A stretch of 64,000 bases of DNA from Streptomyces lienomycini (lineage in GTDB: Bacteria; Actinomycetota; Actinomycetes; Streptomycetales; Streptomycetaceae): assembly GCF_027947595.1 (NCBI RefSeq), contig NZ_CP116257.1:992001-1056000 (forward strand), given 5' to 3'. The notes under the pieces are model-generated. The model made no database searches. It was not told where the DNA came from and saw only the letters and a program-made list of their open reading frames with translations. Positions 16,757 through 25,694 of this stretch are shown here, piece by piece. Numbering within the stretch: position 1 is the first letter of the stretch; each line of letters begins with the position of its first letter. The translations under genes were made by a program, and so were the position numbers.

Positions 16757-18402
16757 TGCGCGTCATGGCACAGGTGGCGATGGTCATGAACCTCGACAAG
16801 TGCATCGGCTGCCACACCTGCTCGGTCACCTGCAAGCAGACCTGGACCAACCGCACCGGCACCGAGTACGTCTGGTTCAACAACGTCGAGACCCGCCCCG
16901 GCCAGGGCTACCCCCGAGGCCACGAGGACCAGGACAAGTGGAAGGGCGGCTGGCGGCTCAAGGGCGGGCGCCTCGTCCCGCGCAGCGGCGGCCGGGCCCG
17001 GCGCCTGGCCCGCCTCTTCGCCAACCCGGAACTCCCCACCCTGGACGACTACTACCAGCCCTGGACCTACGACTACGAGAACCTCACCACCGCCCCCCTC
17101 GGCGACGACATCCCCACCGCCCCGCCCCGCTCCCGGATCGACGGCCGCCCCACCGAGATCACCTGGGGCCCCAACTGGGACGACGACCTCGGCGGCGGCC
17201 CCGACCAGCTCGCCGCCGACCCGCTGCTCGCCCGGATGAGCGAGAAGGTCCGCCTCGACTACGAGCGGGCGTTCATGTTCTACCTGCCCCGCATCTGCGA
17301 GCACTGCCTCAACCCGTCCTGCGTCGCCGTCTGCCCCTCCGGCGCCCTGTACAAGCGCGTCGAGGACGGCATCGTCCTGGTCGACCAGGACCGCTGCCGG
17401 GGCTGGCGGATGTGCGTCAGCGGCTGCCCGTACAAGAAGGTCTACTTCAACCACTCCACCGGCAAGGCCGAGAAGTGCACCTTCTGCTACCCGCGCATCG
17501 AGGCCGGCGACCCCACCGTCTGCTCCGAGACCTGCGTCGGCCGGCTGCGCTACCTCGGCGTCATGCTCTACGACGCGGACAAGGTCGGCGCCGCCGCCTC
17601 CGTCACCGACGAGAAGGACTTGTACGAGGCCCAGCTCGGCTGCTTCCTCGACCCCGACGACCCCGAGGTGGCCCGCGCGGCCGAGGCGTCCGGCATCCCG
17701 CACGACTGGGTCGAGGCCGCGCGCCGCTCCCCGGTACGCGCACTGATCACCCGGTACCGCGTCGCGCTCCCGCTGCACCCGGAGTACCGGACGATGCCGA
17801 TGGTCTGGTACGTCCCGCCGCTCTCCCCCGTCGTCGACGCCCTCACCGGCACCGGACACGACGGGGAGGACCCGGCCGCGCTGTTCGGCGCGATCGACAC
17901 GCTGCGCATCCCCCTCGGCTACCTCGCCGAACTCTTCACCGCGGGCGACCCCGGCCCCGTCGAGGCCGCCCTGTGCCGGCTGGCCGCGATGCGCTCCCAC
18001 ATGCGGCGCGTCAACCTCGGCGAGGAACAGGACCCGCGGATCGCCGAGGCGGTCGGACTGGACGAGGCGGGTGTCCTGGAGCTGTACCGGCTGCTCGCCC
18101 TCGCCAAGTACGACGAGCGGTACGTCATCCCGACCACCTACACCGGCGCCGTCCCCGACCCCGGCGGGACGGGCGGCGGCTGCAGCCTGGACGGCGAGGG
18201 CGGGCCCGGCATGATGCCGGGGGGCGAGGGCGCGGGCTTCGACCCGGACACCTTCCACGCGCCCCCCACCGCACCCCCCGCCGCGGGCGCCTCCACGGCC
18301 CTGCGCGGCCGGGTCAACCTCCTGAACTGGAACGGGAAGGGACGCCCCAACGGCCTCTTCCCCCGGGCCCGCGGCGCCGCGCGGACGGAGCCCGAGCTGT
18401 GA
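16756..18402 (+). CDS. narH: Respiratory nitrate reductase, beta (iron-sulphur) subunit
   Basis: About 548 residues. It passes electrons from NarI haems to NarG through three [4Fe-4S] and one [3Fe-4S] cluster. Cysteine groups are seen at CIGCHTCSVTCK near the N-terminus, CEHCLNPSCVAVCPSG, CRGWRMCVSGCPYKK (Trp replaces one Cys, the mark of the [3Fe-4S] site) and CTFCYPRI...CSETC. The start overlaps the narG stop (TGATG), with GGAGG 10 nt upstream. It is somewhat longer than the enterobacterial protein because of a Gly/Pro/Met-rich C-terminal tail (about 460-548). Confidence 0.96.
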   Translation: MRVMAQVAMVMNLDKCIGCHTCSVTCKQTWTNRTGTEYVWFNNVETRPGQGYPRGHEDQDKWKGGWRLKGGRLVPRSGGRARRLARLFANPELPTLDDYYQPWTYDYENLTTAPLGDDIPTAPPRSRIDGRPTEITWGPNWDDDLGGGPDQLAADPLLARMSEKVRLDYERAFMFYLPRICEHCLNPSCVAVCPSGALYKRVEDGIVLVDQDRCRGWRMCVSGCPYKKVYFNHSTGKAEKCTFCYPRIEAGDPTVCSETCVGRLRYLGVMLYDADKVGAAASVTDEKDLYEAQLGCFLDPDDPEVARAAEASGIPHDWVEAARRSPVRALITRYRVALPLHPEYRTMPMVWYVPPLSPVVDALTGTGHDGEDPAALFGAIDTLRIPLGYLAELFTAGDPGPVEAALCRLAAMRSHMRRVNLGEEQDPRIAEAVGLDEAGVLELYRLLALAKYDERYVIPTTYTGAVPDPGGTGGGCSLDGEGGPGMMPGGEGAGFDPDTFHAPPTAPPAAGASTALRGRVNLLNWNGKGRPNGLFPRARGAARTEPEL

Positions 18403-19049
18403 GCCGTACCGCGCACACCGCCACCGCCCCGGTCGTCTTCCAGGCCGCGGCACTGCTGCTGGGCTACCCCGACCAGGACTGGCCCCGCCGCCCGCGCACC
18501 GTCCGCGAGACGGTCGCCGGACTGCCCGGCGGCGAGATCCGGCTCCTGCTCTCCTTCTGCGCCGAGGCCGAGCGGGAAGACCCCCTGACCCTCGCCGCCC
18601 GCTACGTCGCCACCTTCGACCGCAGCCGCCGCCGCTGCCTCTACCTCACCTACTACACCGACGGCGACACCCGCCGCCGGGGCGCCGCCCTGGCCCGCAT
18701 CAAGTCCGAGTACCGCACCCACGGCTGGCTGCCCCCGGACGACGAACTGCCGGACTTCCTGCCGCTGATGCTGGAGTTCGCCGCCCGCGTCCCCGAGGCC
18801 GGCACCGCCCTGCTGACCGACTACCGCGCGGCGATCGAGGTCCTGCGTTACGCGCTCGAAGCCCACCGCAGTCCCCACGCCCACCTCCTCCAGGCCGTCT
18901 GCCGGTGCCTGCCGGGCCAGGCACCGGCCAGCCGCGAGGAGGCGCTGCGCCTGACCCGTACCGGCCCGCCGACCGAGGCGGTGGGCCTGGAACCCCTGGC
19001 CCCCTTCCCCGCCCGGCCCCGGTCGGACGACCAAGGAGCACGCCGATGA
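18399..19049 (+). CDS. narJ: Nitrate reductase assembly chaperone (delta subunit)
   Basis: About 216 residues of the NarJ/TorD chaperone family. It holds apo-NarGH for molybdenum cofactor insertion and membrane docking and is not part of the final enzyme. Typical segments: QAAALLLGYPDQDWP, a YVATFDRSRRRCLYLTYYTDGDTR stretch (about 65-88) and WLPPDDELPDFLPLMLEF. The GTG start overlaps the narH stop (GTGA), and the stop overlaps the narI start (ATGA), so expression is coupled. Confidence 0.94.
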   Translation: MSRTAHTATAPVVFQAAALLLGYPDQDWPRRPRTVRETVAGLPGGEIRLLLSFCAEAEREDPLTLAARYVATFDRSRRRCLYLTYYTDGDTRRRGAALARIKSEYRTHGWLPPDDELPDFLPLMLEFAARVPEAGTALLTDYRAAIEVLRYALEAHRSPHAHLLQAVCRCLPGQAPASREEALRLTRTGPPTEAVGLEPLAPFPARPRSDDQGARR

Positions 19050-19759
19050 AGCACCTGCACACCGCCCTGTGGGGTGTCCTGCCCTACCTGACCCTGGTGG
19101 TGCTGGTGGCGGGCACGGCCTGGCGCTACCACTACGACCGGTTCGGCTTCACCACCCGCTCCAGCCAGCTGCACGAGAGCCGGCTGCTGCGCGTCGGCGG
19201 CCCGCTCTTCCACTACGGCCTGCTGTTCGTGATCGCGGGCCATGTCGCCGGACTCCTGGTCCCCGAGTGGCTGACCGACCGCCTCCACGTCAGCGAGCGC
19301 CTCTACCACGCCAACGCCCTCCTCGCGGGCGGCACGGCGGGCCTGGCGACCCTGGCGGGCCTCGCCCTTCTCCTGTACCGGCGGCTGCGCACCCCCGCGA
19401 TCCGGGCCGCGACCAGCCGCAGCGACCGCGTCGTCTACCCGGTGCTGGTCACGGTCGTCCTCGCCGGACTGACGGCGACCGTGTCCGGCGCGACCGCCGC
19501 GTCGACGTACGACTACCGTCTCGGCGTCTCCGTCTGGTTCCGCAGCCTGTTCACGCTGGCCCCCGACGTGACCGCCATGGCCGAGGCCCCCCTGGTCTAC
19601 CGCCTGCACGCACTCCTCGCCATGGCCCTCTTCGCCCTCTGGCCCTTCACCCGCCTCATCCACGCCTTCACGGCACCGCTGGGGTACGTGGTGCGGCCGT
19701 ACGTCGTCTACCGCCACCGGGGGCGCGGCGAGGTGGGGGCGGGCCGGCCGGGGGGCTGA
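19046..19759 (+). CDS. narI: Respiratory nitrate reductase, gamma (cytochrome b) subunit
   Basis: 237 residues, integral membrane, about five transmembrane segments. It oxidises menaquinol and feeds electrons to NarH through two b haems. Likely haem ligands are His in HYGLLFVIAGHVAGLL and in YRLHALLAMALFALWPFTRLIHAF. The RYHYDRFGFTTRSSQLHE loop is characteristic. AAGGAG lies before ATG 19046, which overlaps the narJ stop. It ends 4 bp before the convergent aldo/keto reductase gene, leaving almost no room for a terminator. Confidence 0.95.
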   Translation: MKHLHTALWGVLPYLTLVVLVAGTAWRYHYDRFGFTTRSSQLHESRLLRVGGPLFHYGLLFVIAGHVAGLLVPEWLTDRLHVSERLYHANALLAGGTAGLATLAGLALLLYRRLRTPAIRAATSRSDRVVYPVLVTVVLAGLTATVSGATAASTYDYRLGVSVWFRSLFTLAPDVTAMAEAPLVYRLHALLAMALFALWPFTRLIHAFTAPLGYVVRPYVVYRHRGRGEVGAGRPGG

Positions 19760-19763
19760 CCGC

Positions 19764-20801
19764 TCAGCGGGCCGCGTGGTGACGGCGGCGGCGCAGTGCC
19801 GGGTCGAGCAGCGCGGGCGTGGCGTCGAACTTCTCGTGCGCGGCCAGGTCGGTGCCGGGAGCCACGATCGCGTCGATCGCGTCGAGGACGTCGTCCGGGA
19901 GGACGGTGTCGGCGGCGGCGAGCTGGGAGTGGAGGTGGTCCAGGGTGCGGGGTCCGACGAGCGCGGCGGTGACGGCCGGGTGCGCGGTGACGAAGCCGAG
20001 CGCCAGCTGGATCAGGGTCAGCCCGGCCTCGTCGGCGACCGCGGCGAGCTTCTCGACGGCGTCCAGCCGGGTCCGGTTGGCGGGCACGGTGGTGTCGAAG
20101 CGTTCGGGCATGAACGCCGACCGGTGCGTGGCGACGTCCCGCCCCGCGCGCACCGCCCCCGACAGCCAGCCCGAGGCCAGCGGGCTCCACGCCAGCACGC
20201 CGAGCCCGTACTGCTCGGTCACGGGCAGTACGTGGCTCTCGATGCCGCGCTGGAGGATGGAGTAGCTGGGCTGCTCGGTGACGTACCGGCCCAGCCGGTG
20301 CTCGCGGGCGGCCCACTGGGCCTCGACGACGCGGTACGCGGGGAAGGTCGAGGATCCGAAGTACCGGATCTTCCCCGCGCGCTGCAGGTCGGTGAGCGCG
20401 GACAGCGTCTCCTCGTCGCTCGTCCGCGGGTCCCAGCGGTGGATCTGGTAGAGGTCGACGTGGTCGACGCCGAGGCGGCGCAGGCTGTTGTCCAGCTCGG
20501 TGACCAGCCAGCGGCGCGAGGAGCCCTGGTGGTTGGGCTCGTCGCTCATCGGCATGTTGGCCTTCGTGGCCAGCACGATGTCGTCCCGGCGCCCGGCGAT
20601 GGCCTTGCCGACCATCTCCTCCGACTCGCCGCCGCTGTACATGTCGGCGGTGTCGATGAGGTTGATCCCGGCCTCCAGGGCCGCGTCGACGATGGCGGTG
20701 GCCTCGTCCTGGGTGGTGCGCCCGATGCTGCCGAAGTTCATGGCGCCGAGCGCGAGCGAGCTGACCTGCACACCGGTGCGGCCCAAGGTGCGGTACTGCA
20801 T
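19764..20801 (-). CDS. Aldo/keto reductase
   Basis: 345 residues, TIM-barrel NADPH-dependent oxidoreductase. Seen: MQYRTLGRTGVQVSSLALGA at the N-terminus; the catalytic Asp and Tyr in LIDTADMYSGGESEEMVG; the Lys in LATKAN; and the His region DLYQIHRWDP. The NADPH-binding end is VGPRTLDHLHSQLAA. It resembles the YajO/YghZ-like AKR group; substrate unknown. ATG 20801 has GGAGG upstream. It is divergent from a TetR gene with two operator-like sites between them, so it is the likely regulated target. Confidence 0.92.
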   Translation of the reverse strand: MQYRTLGRTGVQVSSLALGAMNFGSIGRTTQDEATAIVDAALEAGINLIDTADMYSGGESEEMVGKAIAGRRDDIVLATKANMPMSDEPNHQGSSRRWLVTELDNSLRRLGVDHVDLYQIHRWDPRTSDEETLSALTDLQRAGKIRYFGSSTFPAYRVVEAQWAAREHRLGRYVTEQPSYSILQRGIESHVLPVTEQYGLGVLAWSPLASGWLSGAVRAGRDVATHRSAFMPERFDTTVPANRTRLDAVEKLAAVADEAGLTLIQLALGFVTAHPAVTAALVGPRTLDHLHSQLAAADTVLPDDVLDAIDAIVAPGTDLAAHEKFDATPALLDPALRRRRHHAAR

Positions 20802-20883
20802 GACGATTCCTCCACTGCCACAAGTGTGGCGAGGTATGACTTGGTGGCGGACCCGGCGCTCTGGCATCATGAGAAGACCAAGC

Positions 20884-20934
20884 GGAACGCCGTCCCGTTT
20901 ACTCGCCCAACGATACGGAACGGTGTCCCGTTTA
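20884..20934. promoter_or_regulatory. Paired TetR operator sites
   Basis: GGAACGCCGTCCCGTTTA (20884-20901) and GGAACGGTGTCCCGTTTA (20917-20934) are near-identical and 33 bp apart, about three helical turns. The second contains the inverted repeat AACGG-N4-CCGTT; the first has one mismatch. They occupy the region between the divergent aldo/keto reductase and TetR genes. Confidence 0.7.
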
Positions 20935-20958
20935 TCAACCGGTGAAGGGAACGGCGCG

Positions 20959-21573
20959 GTGAAGGACGGCGAAGCGACGACGGACGGCGAAGCGACGACG
21001 GAGCAGGCGGCCTCCCGGCCCAAGCGCGCGGACGCCCGGCGCAACGAGAAGAACCTGCTCGACGCGGCCGCCGCGGTGTTCGTCAGGTCGGGCGTGGAGG
21101 CACCCGTACGCGACATCGCGGCCGAGGCCGGCGTCGGCACGGCCACGATCTACCGCCACTTCCCCACCCGCGCGGACCTCATCATCGGCGTCTACCGGCA
21201 CCAGGTGGAGGCCTGCGCCGAGGCCGGCCCCGCCCTGCTGGCGAGCAGCCCGACGCCGTACGCCGCACTCGCGAGCTGGGTCGACCTGTTCGTCGACTTC
21301 CTCGTCACCAAGCACGGCCTCGCCGCGGTCCTCCAGGCCGACAACGCGGGCTTCGAGACCCTCCACGCGTACTTCCTCGACCGCCTGGTCCCCGTCTGCA
21401 CCGACCTCCTCACCGCCGCGACCGCCTCCGGCGAGATCCACACCGACGTACCGGCGCTCGCCCTCATGCGCGGCGTCGGCAACCTCTGCATCGGCGCGGA
21501 GACCCCCGACCCGCGCTACGACGCCCGGCAGCTGGTGGGGGTGCTGATCGCGGGCTTGCGGCGCCGCGACTGA
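20959..21573 (+). CDS. TetR-family transcriptional regulator
   Basis: About 204 residues. A short Thr/Glu-rich N-terminus, partly encoded by a repeated GGCGAAGCGACGACGGA, precedes the helix-turn-helix (NEKNLLDAAAAVFVRSGVEA, VRDIAAEAGVGTATIYRHFP). The C-terminal domain ends VGVLIAGLRRRD. GTG 20959 is preceded by GAAGGGA. It should repress the divergent aldo/keto reductase and itself through the two AACGG...CCGTT sites. A 7-bp hairpin, CGGGGCG-GGA-CGCCCCG (21574-21590), follows directly as a terminator. Confidence 0.9.
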   Translation: MKDGEATTDGEATTEQAASRPKRADARRNEKNLLDAAAAVFVRSGVEAPVRDIAAEAGVGTATIYRHFPTRADLIIGVYRHQVEACAEAGPALLASSPTPYAALASWVDLFVDFLVTKHGLAAVLQADNAGFETLHAYFLDRLVPVCTDLLTAATASGEIHTDVPALALMRGVGNLCIGAETPDPRYDARQLVGVLIAGLRRRD

Positions 21574-21590
21574 CGGGGCGGGACGCCCCG
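21574..21590 (+). terminator. Short hairpin after the TetR gene
   Basis: A 7-bp perfect GC stem (21574-21580 with 21584-21590) and 3-nt loop directly after the tetR stop codon; no T-run. Confidence 0.4.
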
Positions 21591-21711
21591 GCCGGCCGCG
21601 TACGGCGGGCCGGCCCGCACCCGGCCCGGCATGATCGCCGGCGTTGACCCCGCACCGGCCCCGCGCGCACAATCCGGTGGCCGACGACGTTCGCCGGCCG
21701 ACAGGGGGACC

Positions 21712-23106
21712 ATGGACCAGGACTGCCGCCCGCGAGAGACTCTCACCGCGATCGCCCACAACCCGGCGGCACCGGCCGAGGTCCTGATCAGGCTGCTGAG
21801 CACGGAAGCCGCCGCGGCCTGGAGCATCGTCGCCTGGCGTGCCCTGCCGGACCAGGTGATCGACGCCGTCCTCGCACACCCCGACCGCAGGGTGCGGGCC
21901 GCGTTCACGGCGAACGTCGCGGTGGCGGCGGAACAACGCGCCAGGCTGGTGGACGACCCCGACGCGCGCGTCCGCCGGGAACTGGCCGAGGGACCGGACT
22001 GGTTCCGGGTCCCCGCGCCACCCCTGCCCCGGTCCGTCCAGCGTCGCCTGCTCGCCGATCCGGACCCCCTGGTCCGCGAGAGCGCGGCCTTCTGCCGTCA
22101 CACGGACCCCGACCTGGTCGCCGGACTCGCCGGTCATCCGGAAGCCGGCCTTCGGCGAGCGGCCTGCGGCCAGTGGTCCCTGCTCTCCGAGGACGCCCGG
22201 CACCGACTGCTCCAGGACGCCGACGACGGAGTCCGCAAGGCGGCGATGACGAGGGCCTGCCGCGACGACGCGCACTGGACGGACCTCCTCCTCGACACCG
22301 GGTCGGGTTCCTTCGACCGGCACCAGGTGATCCGCCGCGGTGCGATGACGACCACGACCGCCGAACGCCTCGCGACCAGCGGTGAAGAGGCCGACCGGCG
22401 CGAACTGGCGGCGAACCTCGCCGTCCCCGTCGACATCGTCCGAACCCTGACGGACGACGAGGCGCACAGCGTCCGGCTGGCGGTGTCGGTACGGCCGGAG
22501 CTGACGGAGAGCGAACGCCGCGCCGTCGACGTCACCATCAAGCCGTCCGACCGCCTCCAGCCCGTCGAGTGGGTCCGCCTCTGCGACGACCCGGACGTCC
22601 TGCGGCAGTGCGCCAAGTCGGCCAACAGCCTGCTACGGCGCAGCGCCGCCCTCAGCCCGCACCTCCCCGCCGACGCCGTCGCCCTCCTCGCCGAGGACGA
22701 CGACTACGCCGTGCGGCTCCTGCTGTGCGAGAACCAGCCGGCCGTCGACGGCGAAGTGGTGCTGCAGACGTACCTGGACTGCGAGGTCATCACCAAGGGC
22801 GCGCTGCTGCGCCACCCGAACTTCCCGAGCGCGGGCAACGGTGAGCGCTTCGCCGACGACCCCCGTCCGGAGAGGCGAGTGCTGGTGGGGCTCGACCCCG
22901 AAGCGCCCGTGGACATCGTGACCCGCCTGCTCGCCGACTCCGACGGGCGCGTACGTGCCATGGCGGCCGCGCACCCCGCGCTGCCGGTCGCGCTCATCCT
23001 GCGCAGCTGCGAGGACCCGGGACTCTCCTCCCGCGCGCTGACCAACGCGAGCCTGCCCGTGGAAGCCATGCACCGGTACCTGGACGCGGTGGGCGTACCC
23101 CGCTGA
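21712..23106 (+). CDS. Leucine-rich-repeat-variant (LRV/HEAT-like) protein
   Basis: About 464 residues built from ~24-residue helical repeats of the LRV/HEAT type, recognisable by recurring short motifs: [60 protein letters not shown] and [22 protein letters not shown]. Such solenoids bind other proteins; no catalytic domain or signal peptide is visible. ATG 21712 follows AGGGGGAC. It stands alone, so its partner is not suggested by context. I do not know a specific function. Confidence 0.8.
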   Translation: MDQDCRPRETLTAIAHNPAAPAEVLIRLLSTEAAAAWSIVAWRALPDQVIDAVLAHPDRRVRAAFTANVAVAAEQRARLVDDPDARVRRELAEGPDWFRVPAPPLPRSVQRRLLADPDPLVRESAAFCRHTDPDLVAGLAGHPEAGLRRAACGQWSLLSEDARHRLLQDADDGVRKAAMTRACRDDAHWTDLLLDTGSGSFDRHQVIRRGAMTTTTAERLATSGEEADRRELAANLAVPVDIVRTLTDDEAHSVRLAVSVRPELTESERRAVDVTIKPSDRLQPVEWVRLCDDPDVLRQCAKSANSLLRRSAALSPHLPADAVALLAEDDDYAVRLLLCENQPAVDGEVVLQTYLDCEVITKGALLRHPNFPSAGNGERFADDPRPERRVLVGLDPEAPVDIVTRLLADSDGRVRAMAAAHPALPVALILRSCEDPGLSSRALTNASLPVEAMHRYLDAVGVPR

Positions 23107-23187
23107 GCCGTACCGCCGCGGTGGTTCGTCCGCAGCAGCGGTACGTCATCCGCGGGTAACGACGGCTTGACTCCCCTCACGCCTCGC

Positions 23188-23562
23188 TCAAAGACCTCCG
23201 GTACCGCTCTCCTGAGCTTCGAGGAGTTCGTCGCCGTGTTCGACCGCCCAGCGCCCCAGCGCCGTCATCGGGCCCTCGACCAGGCTCCGGCCGAGACGGG
23301 TCAGCGTGTAGTCGACGCGAGGGGGAGCCTCGGCGTGTGCCTGGCGCGCGACCAACCCGCCGGTGAGCAGACGGTGCAGGGAGTCGGTCAGCACCTTGTC
23401 GCTGATGCCGCCGATCGCGGCACGCAGCTCGCGGCGCCGACGGGGCCCCACGCGAAGTGCCGCGAGCACCACGGGGTCCCAGGTGTGGGCGAAGAGATCG
23501 GTGGCGGCGCGCAGACGGCAGTCGGCGACCAACTCGTAGCAGTGGACGTCGTGATCGGTCAT
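23188..23562 (-). CDS. HxlR-family (winged helix) transcriptional regulator
   Basis: About 124 residues, typical of HxlR/MarR-like redox- or metabolite-sensing repressors. It has an early Cys (HCYEL), the DLFAHTWDPVVLAAL helix, RELRAAIGGISDKVLTDSLH as recognition helix, and the wing ARQAHAEAPPRVDYTLTRLG. ATG 23562 is chosen; an ATG at 23574 is also in frame. It is divergent from an F420/NADP-type reductase, with a perfect palindrome between, so it probably represses that gene and itself. Confidence 0.9.
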   Translation of the reverse strand: MTDHDVHCYELVADCRLRAATDLFAHTWDPVVLAALRVGPRRRRELRAAIGGISDKVLTDSLHRLLTGGLVARQAHAEAPPRVDYTLTRLGRSLVEGPMTALGRWAVEHGDELLEAQESGTGGL

Positions 23563-23589
23563 CTCGCAGCCCATCCTCGCGTGTCCGTC

Positions 23590-23607
23590 ACGCACCGGTC
23601 GGTGCGT
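23590..23607. promoter_or_regulatory. Palindromic HxlR operator candidate
   Basis: ACGCACCGGTCGGTGCGT: two perfect 8-bp arms around GT, midway between hxlR (-) and the reductase gene (+). A TAGCGT hexamer at 23619-23624 could be the -10 of the reductase promoter, placing the site over its -35 region. Confidence 0.6.
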
Positions 23608-23661
23608 AACGCCTTCCCTAGCGTGGCCTTCCGACCGACCGCACGGGAGAGGGAGAGACGG

Positions 23662-24294
23662 ATGCGCATCGGAATCCTGGGCACGGGGACGCTGGCGGCG
23701 GCCCTGGGCGAGGGCTGGACACGGGCAGGGCACACGGTGGTGATCGGCGGGCGGTCGCAGACCCGGGCGAGGGAACTCGCCGAGCGGCTGGGCCGCGGAA
23801 CACGCGCCGCGACGCCGCGCGAGACGGCCGCCGGACGCGACGCGGTGCTGCTCGCCGTCTCCTTCGACGGCGTCGAGGACATGCTGGCATCGGCCGGCGC
23901 GTCCGACGGCGCGCTCGCGGGCACGCCGTTGATCGACCCCACGAACGCCACCCTGCACGGCGTCGGCACGCTGCTCACCGGGGACGGGGAGTCGATGGCG
24001 GGACGGATCGCCCGCCTCGCTCCGGGAGCCCGGGTCGTGAAGGCGTTCCACCTCTTCCCCGCGGCCCGGTGGACCGACCCGCACGGCGAACCCCGGGCGA
24101 CGGTGGCGATGTGCGGCGACGACCCGGCAGCGCTGGACGTCGTCGGGTCGCTGGTCCGTGACGTGGGTGCCGCCCCGGCGGTTCTCGGCGGGCTCGACCG
24201 CGTCCGCCAACTGGAAGAAGTCGCCGGCTTCGTCATCGCACTGGCCTTCGCGGGCACCGACCCCAACTCCGCGATCCCCCGGGTGGCGCCGTGA
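23662..24294 (+). CDS. NADPH/F420-type oxidoreductase (Rossmann fold)
   Basis: 210 residues. The N-terminus MRIGILGTGTLAAALGEGW is a dinucleotide-binding Rossmann motif, with VVIGGRSQTRARELAE as the NADP-specifying second strand. The layout matches the 'NADP oxidoreductase, coenzyme F420-dependent' family (F420:NADP oxidoreductase-like), including VKAFHLFPAA and AMCGDDPAA. Actinobacteria use F420, so hydride exchange between F420 and NADP is possible, but small members of this family often have unknown partners. GGGAGAGAC precedes ATG 23662. Confidence 0.85.
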   Translation: MRIGILGTGTLAAALGEGWTRAGHTVVIGGRSQTRARELAERLGRGTRAATPRETAAGRDAVLLAVSFDGVEDMLASAGASDGALAGTPLIDPTNATLHGVGTLLTGDGESMAGRIARLAPGARVVKAFHLFPAARWTDPHGEPRATVAMCGDDPAALDVVGSLVRDVGAAPAVLGGLDRVRQLEEVAGFVIALAFAGTDPNSAIPRVAP

Positions 24295-24332
24295 CCCGGG
24301 GCGGGGGAGACGGGTCCGGTCGGCACTCCGCC

Positions 24333-24986
24333 TCAGTCGGGCCTCGGGCCGTGCGGACAGTTGTCGCCGTTCCCGCGTGTCCACAGCGACAGGTCGCTGC
24401 TCGTCGCCACGGCAAGCGTCTGCCCTGAAGGCGAGAACCCGCCTGCGCGGAACGTGGAGTAGTCCGCGTGGAAGATGTGCCACCACGTCTCTGCGTGCGG
24501 ACCGGCGTGGGGGAGCCCACCGTCGCGGGACAGCAGGACGCGGTCGTTCGGCCAGGCCGGGGCGACCACCTCCAGGGTCCAGCCGTCCCCGGTGGTGGTG
24601 TGCAGCCCGCCGCCGAAGAGCCCCGCGATGCGTACGCGGACCCCGGCGACCGGCCCCAGCCCGGGGCAGGACAGGTCGGCGACCGCGTCGGGCGTGCTGT
24701 CCTCGGGGTCGGGGTCGCGGTCCCTGGCGATCTTCTCCCCGGTGACGGCGTCGAAGAGGCCGTGGCCGTCGTGCGAGACGACCATGACCAGGTCATGGCC
24801 GTTTTGAGGGTGGGTGGCGAAGCCGATACCGAGGAGCCCGCCGACCGGGACCCCGTACGCGTACGCGAACACGGGCCGCCAGGGCGCAGGCGCGGGGACG
24901 ACGGGGGCAGCGAGCAATCGGTCACGCAGTGCCCGCTGGTAGGCGGAGATCTCCGGTTCTGCCGGTTCACCGGCGACTTGCTTCAA
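24333..24986 (-). CDS. Hypothetical protein
   Basis: About 217 residues, unrecognised. The sequence alternates strands and turns (VFAYAYGVPVGGLLGIGFAT, DLVMVVSHDGHGLFDAVTGE, SGQTLAVATSSDLSLWTRGN), reminiscent of a beta-propeller-like or WD-type fold, with a conserved-looking ETWWHIFHADYSTFRAGGFS. No signal peptide. I place the start at TTG 24986, which has AAAGG 8 nt upstream; the frame is open to 25109, but that would run through the msrA promoter. It is divergent from msrA. Confidence 0.65.
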   Translation of the reverse strand: MKQVAGEPAEPEISAYQRALRDRLLAAPVVPAPAPWRPVFAYAYGVPVGGLLGIGFATHPQNGHDLVMVVSHDGHGLFDAVTGEKIARDRDPDPEDSTPDAVADLSCPGLGPVAGVRVRIAGLFGGGLHTTTGDGWTLEVVAPAWPNDRVLLSRDGGLPHAGPHAETWWHIFHADYSTFRAGGFSPSGQTLAVATSSDLSLWTRGNGDNCPHGPRPD

Positions 24987-24999
24987 GGCTGGGCCTTTC

Positions 25000-25025
25000 G
25001 GAATCGTTGAGGAGCCCGGTGTGTT
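25000..25025 (+). promoter_or_regulatory. SigR-type promoter of msrA
   Basis: GGAAT (25000-25004), exactly 18 bp, then GTT (25023-25025). This is the textbook consensus of the actinobacterial disulphide-stress sigma factor SigR/SigH (GGAAT-N18-GTT). It would start transcription about 75 nt before the msrA ATG. Methionine sulfoxide reductase is an expected member of that regulon. Confidence 0.75.
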
Positions 25026-25108
25026 GGACACAGGGTGGAGACGGAGGCCGGTGACGTGCGGGCCGAGTGCTCCGAACGACCGGGTCGAGAGAATTTTGGA
25101 GGGCCGCA

Positions 25109-25621
25109 ATGGCTGCGCAGACGCAGAGGGCCGTGCTGGCAGGCGGGTGCTTCTGGGGCATGGAGGAGCTGATCCGTCGGCTCCCGGGCGTGACCGCGAC
25201 CCGGGTCGGCTACACCGGGGGCGACGTGCCGAACGCGACGTACCGCAACCACGGCACGCACGCGGAGGCCATCGAGATCCTCTTCGACCCCGAGGTGACC
25301 GACTACCGCGCGATCCTGGAGTTCTTCTTCCAGATCCACGACCCGAGCACCACGAACCGCCAGGGCAACGACATCGGCCTCAGCTACCGCTCGGCGATCT
25401 ACTACGTGGACGACGAGCAGAAGCGGACCGCCGAGGACACCATCGCGGACGTGGACGCCTCCGGGCTGTGGCCCGGCAAGGTCGTCACCGAGGTGGAGCC
25501 GGTCGGCCCCTTCTGGGAGGCCGAGCCCGAGCACCAGGACTACCTCCAGCGCTACCCGGAGGGGTACACCTGCCACTTCCCGCGCCCGGGATGGCGGCTG
25601 CCCGCCCGCACCCAGGGCTGA
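25109..25621 (+). CDS. msrA: Peptide methionine-(S)-S-oxide reductase
   Basis: 170 residues. It reduces methionine-S-sulfoxide in proteins back to methionine, using thioredoxin. The catalytic motif GCFWG (Cys14) is intact and followed by the usual [20 protein letters not shown] and [20 protein letters not shown] blocks. The C-terminus is short and I see only one obvious later Cys (YTCHF), which may act as a resolving residue. TTTTGGAGGG precedes ATG 25109. A SigR-type promoter lies upstream and a strong terminator follows. Confidence 0.96.
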   Translation: MAAQTQRAVLAGGCFWGMEELIRRLPGVTATRVGYTGGDVPNATYRNHGTHAEAIEILFDPEVTDYRAILEFFFQIHDPSTTNRQGNDIGLSYRSAIYYVDDEQKRTAEDTIADVDASGLWPGKVVTEVEPVGPFWEAEPEHQDYLQRYPEGYTCHFPRPGWRLPARTQG

Positions 25622-25648
25622 GAGCCCGCGCGGGGAAGACGGTGCGAC

Positions 25649-25680
25649 ACGGTCCGGCCGGGGTTTCCCGGCCGGACCGT
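25649..25680. terminator. Bidirectional hairpin terminator after msrA
   Basis: A 14-bp perfect stem (25649-25662 with 25667-25680) and GTTT loop, then TCTC. It serves msrA and the convergent gene ending at 25695. Confidence 0.8.
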
Positions 25681-25694
25681 TCTCATGGAGACCC

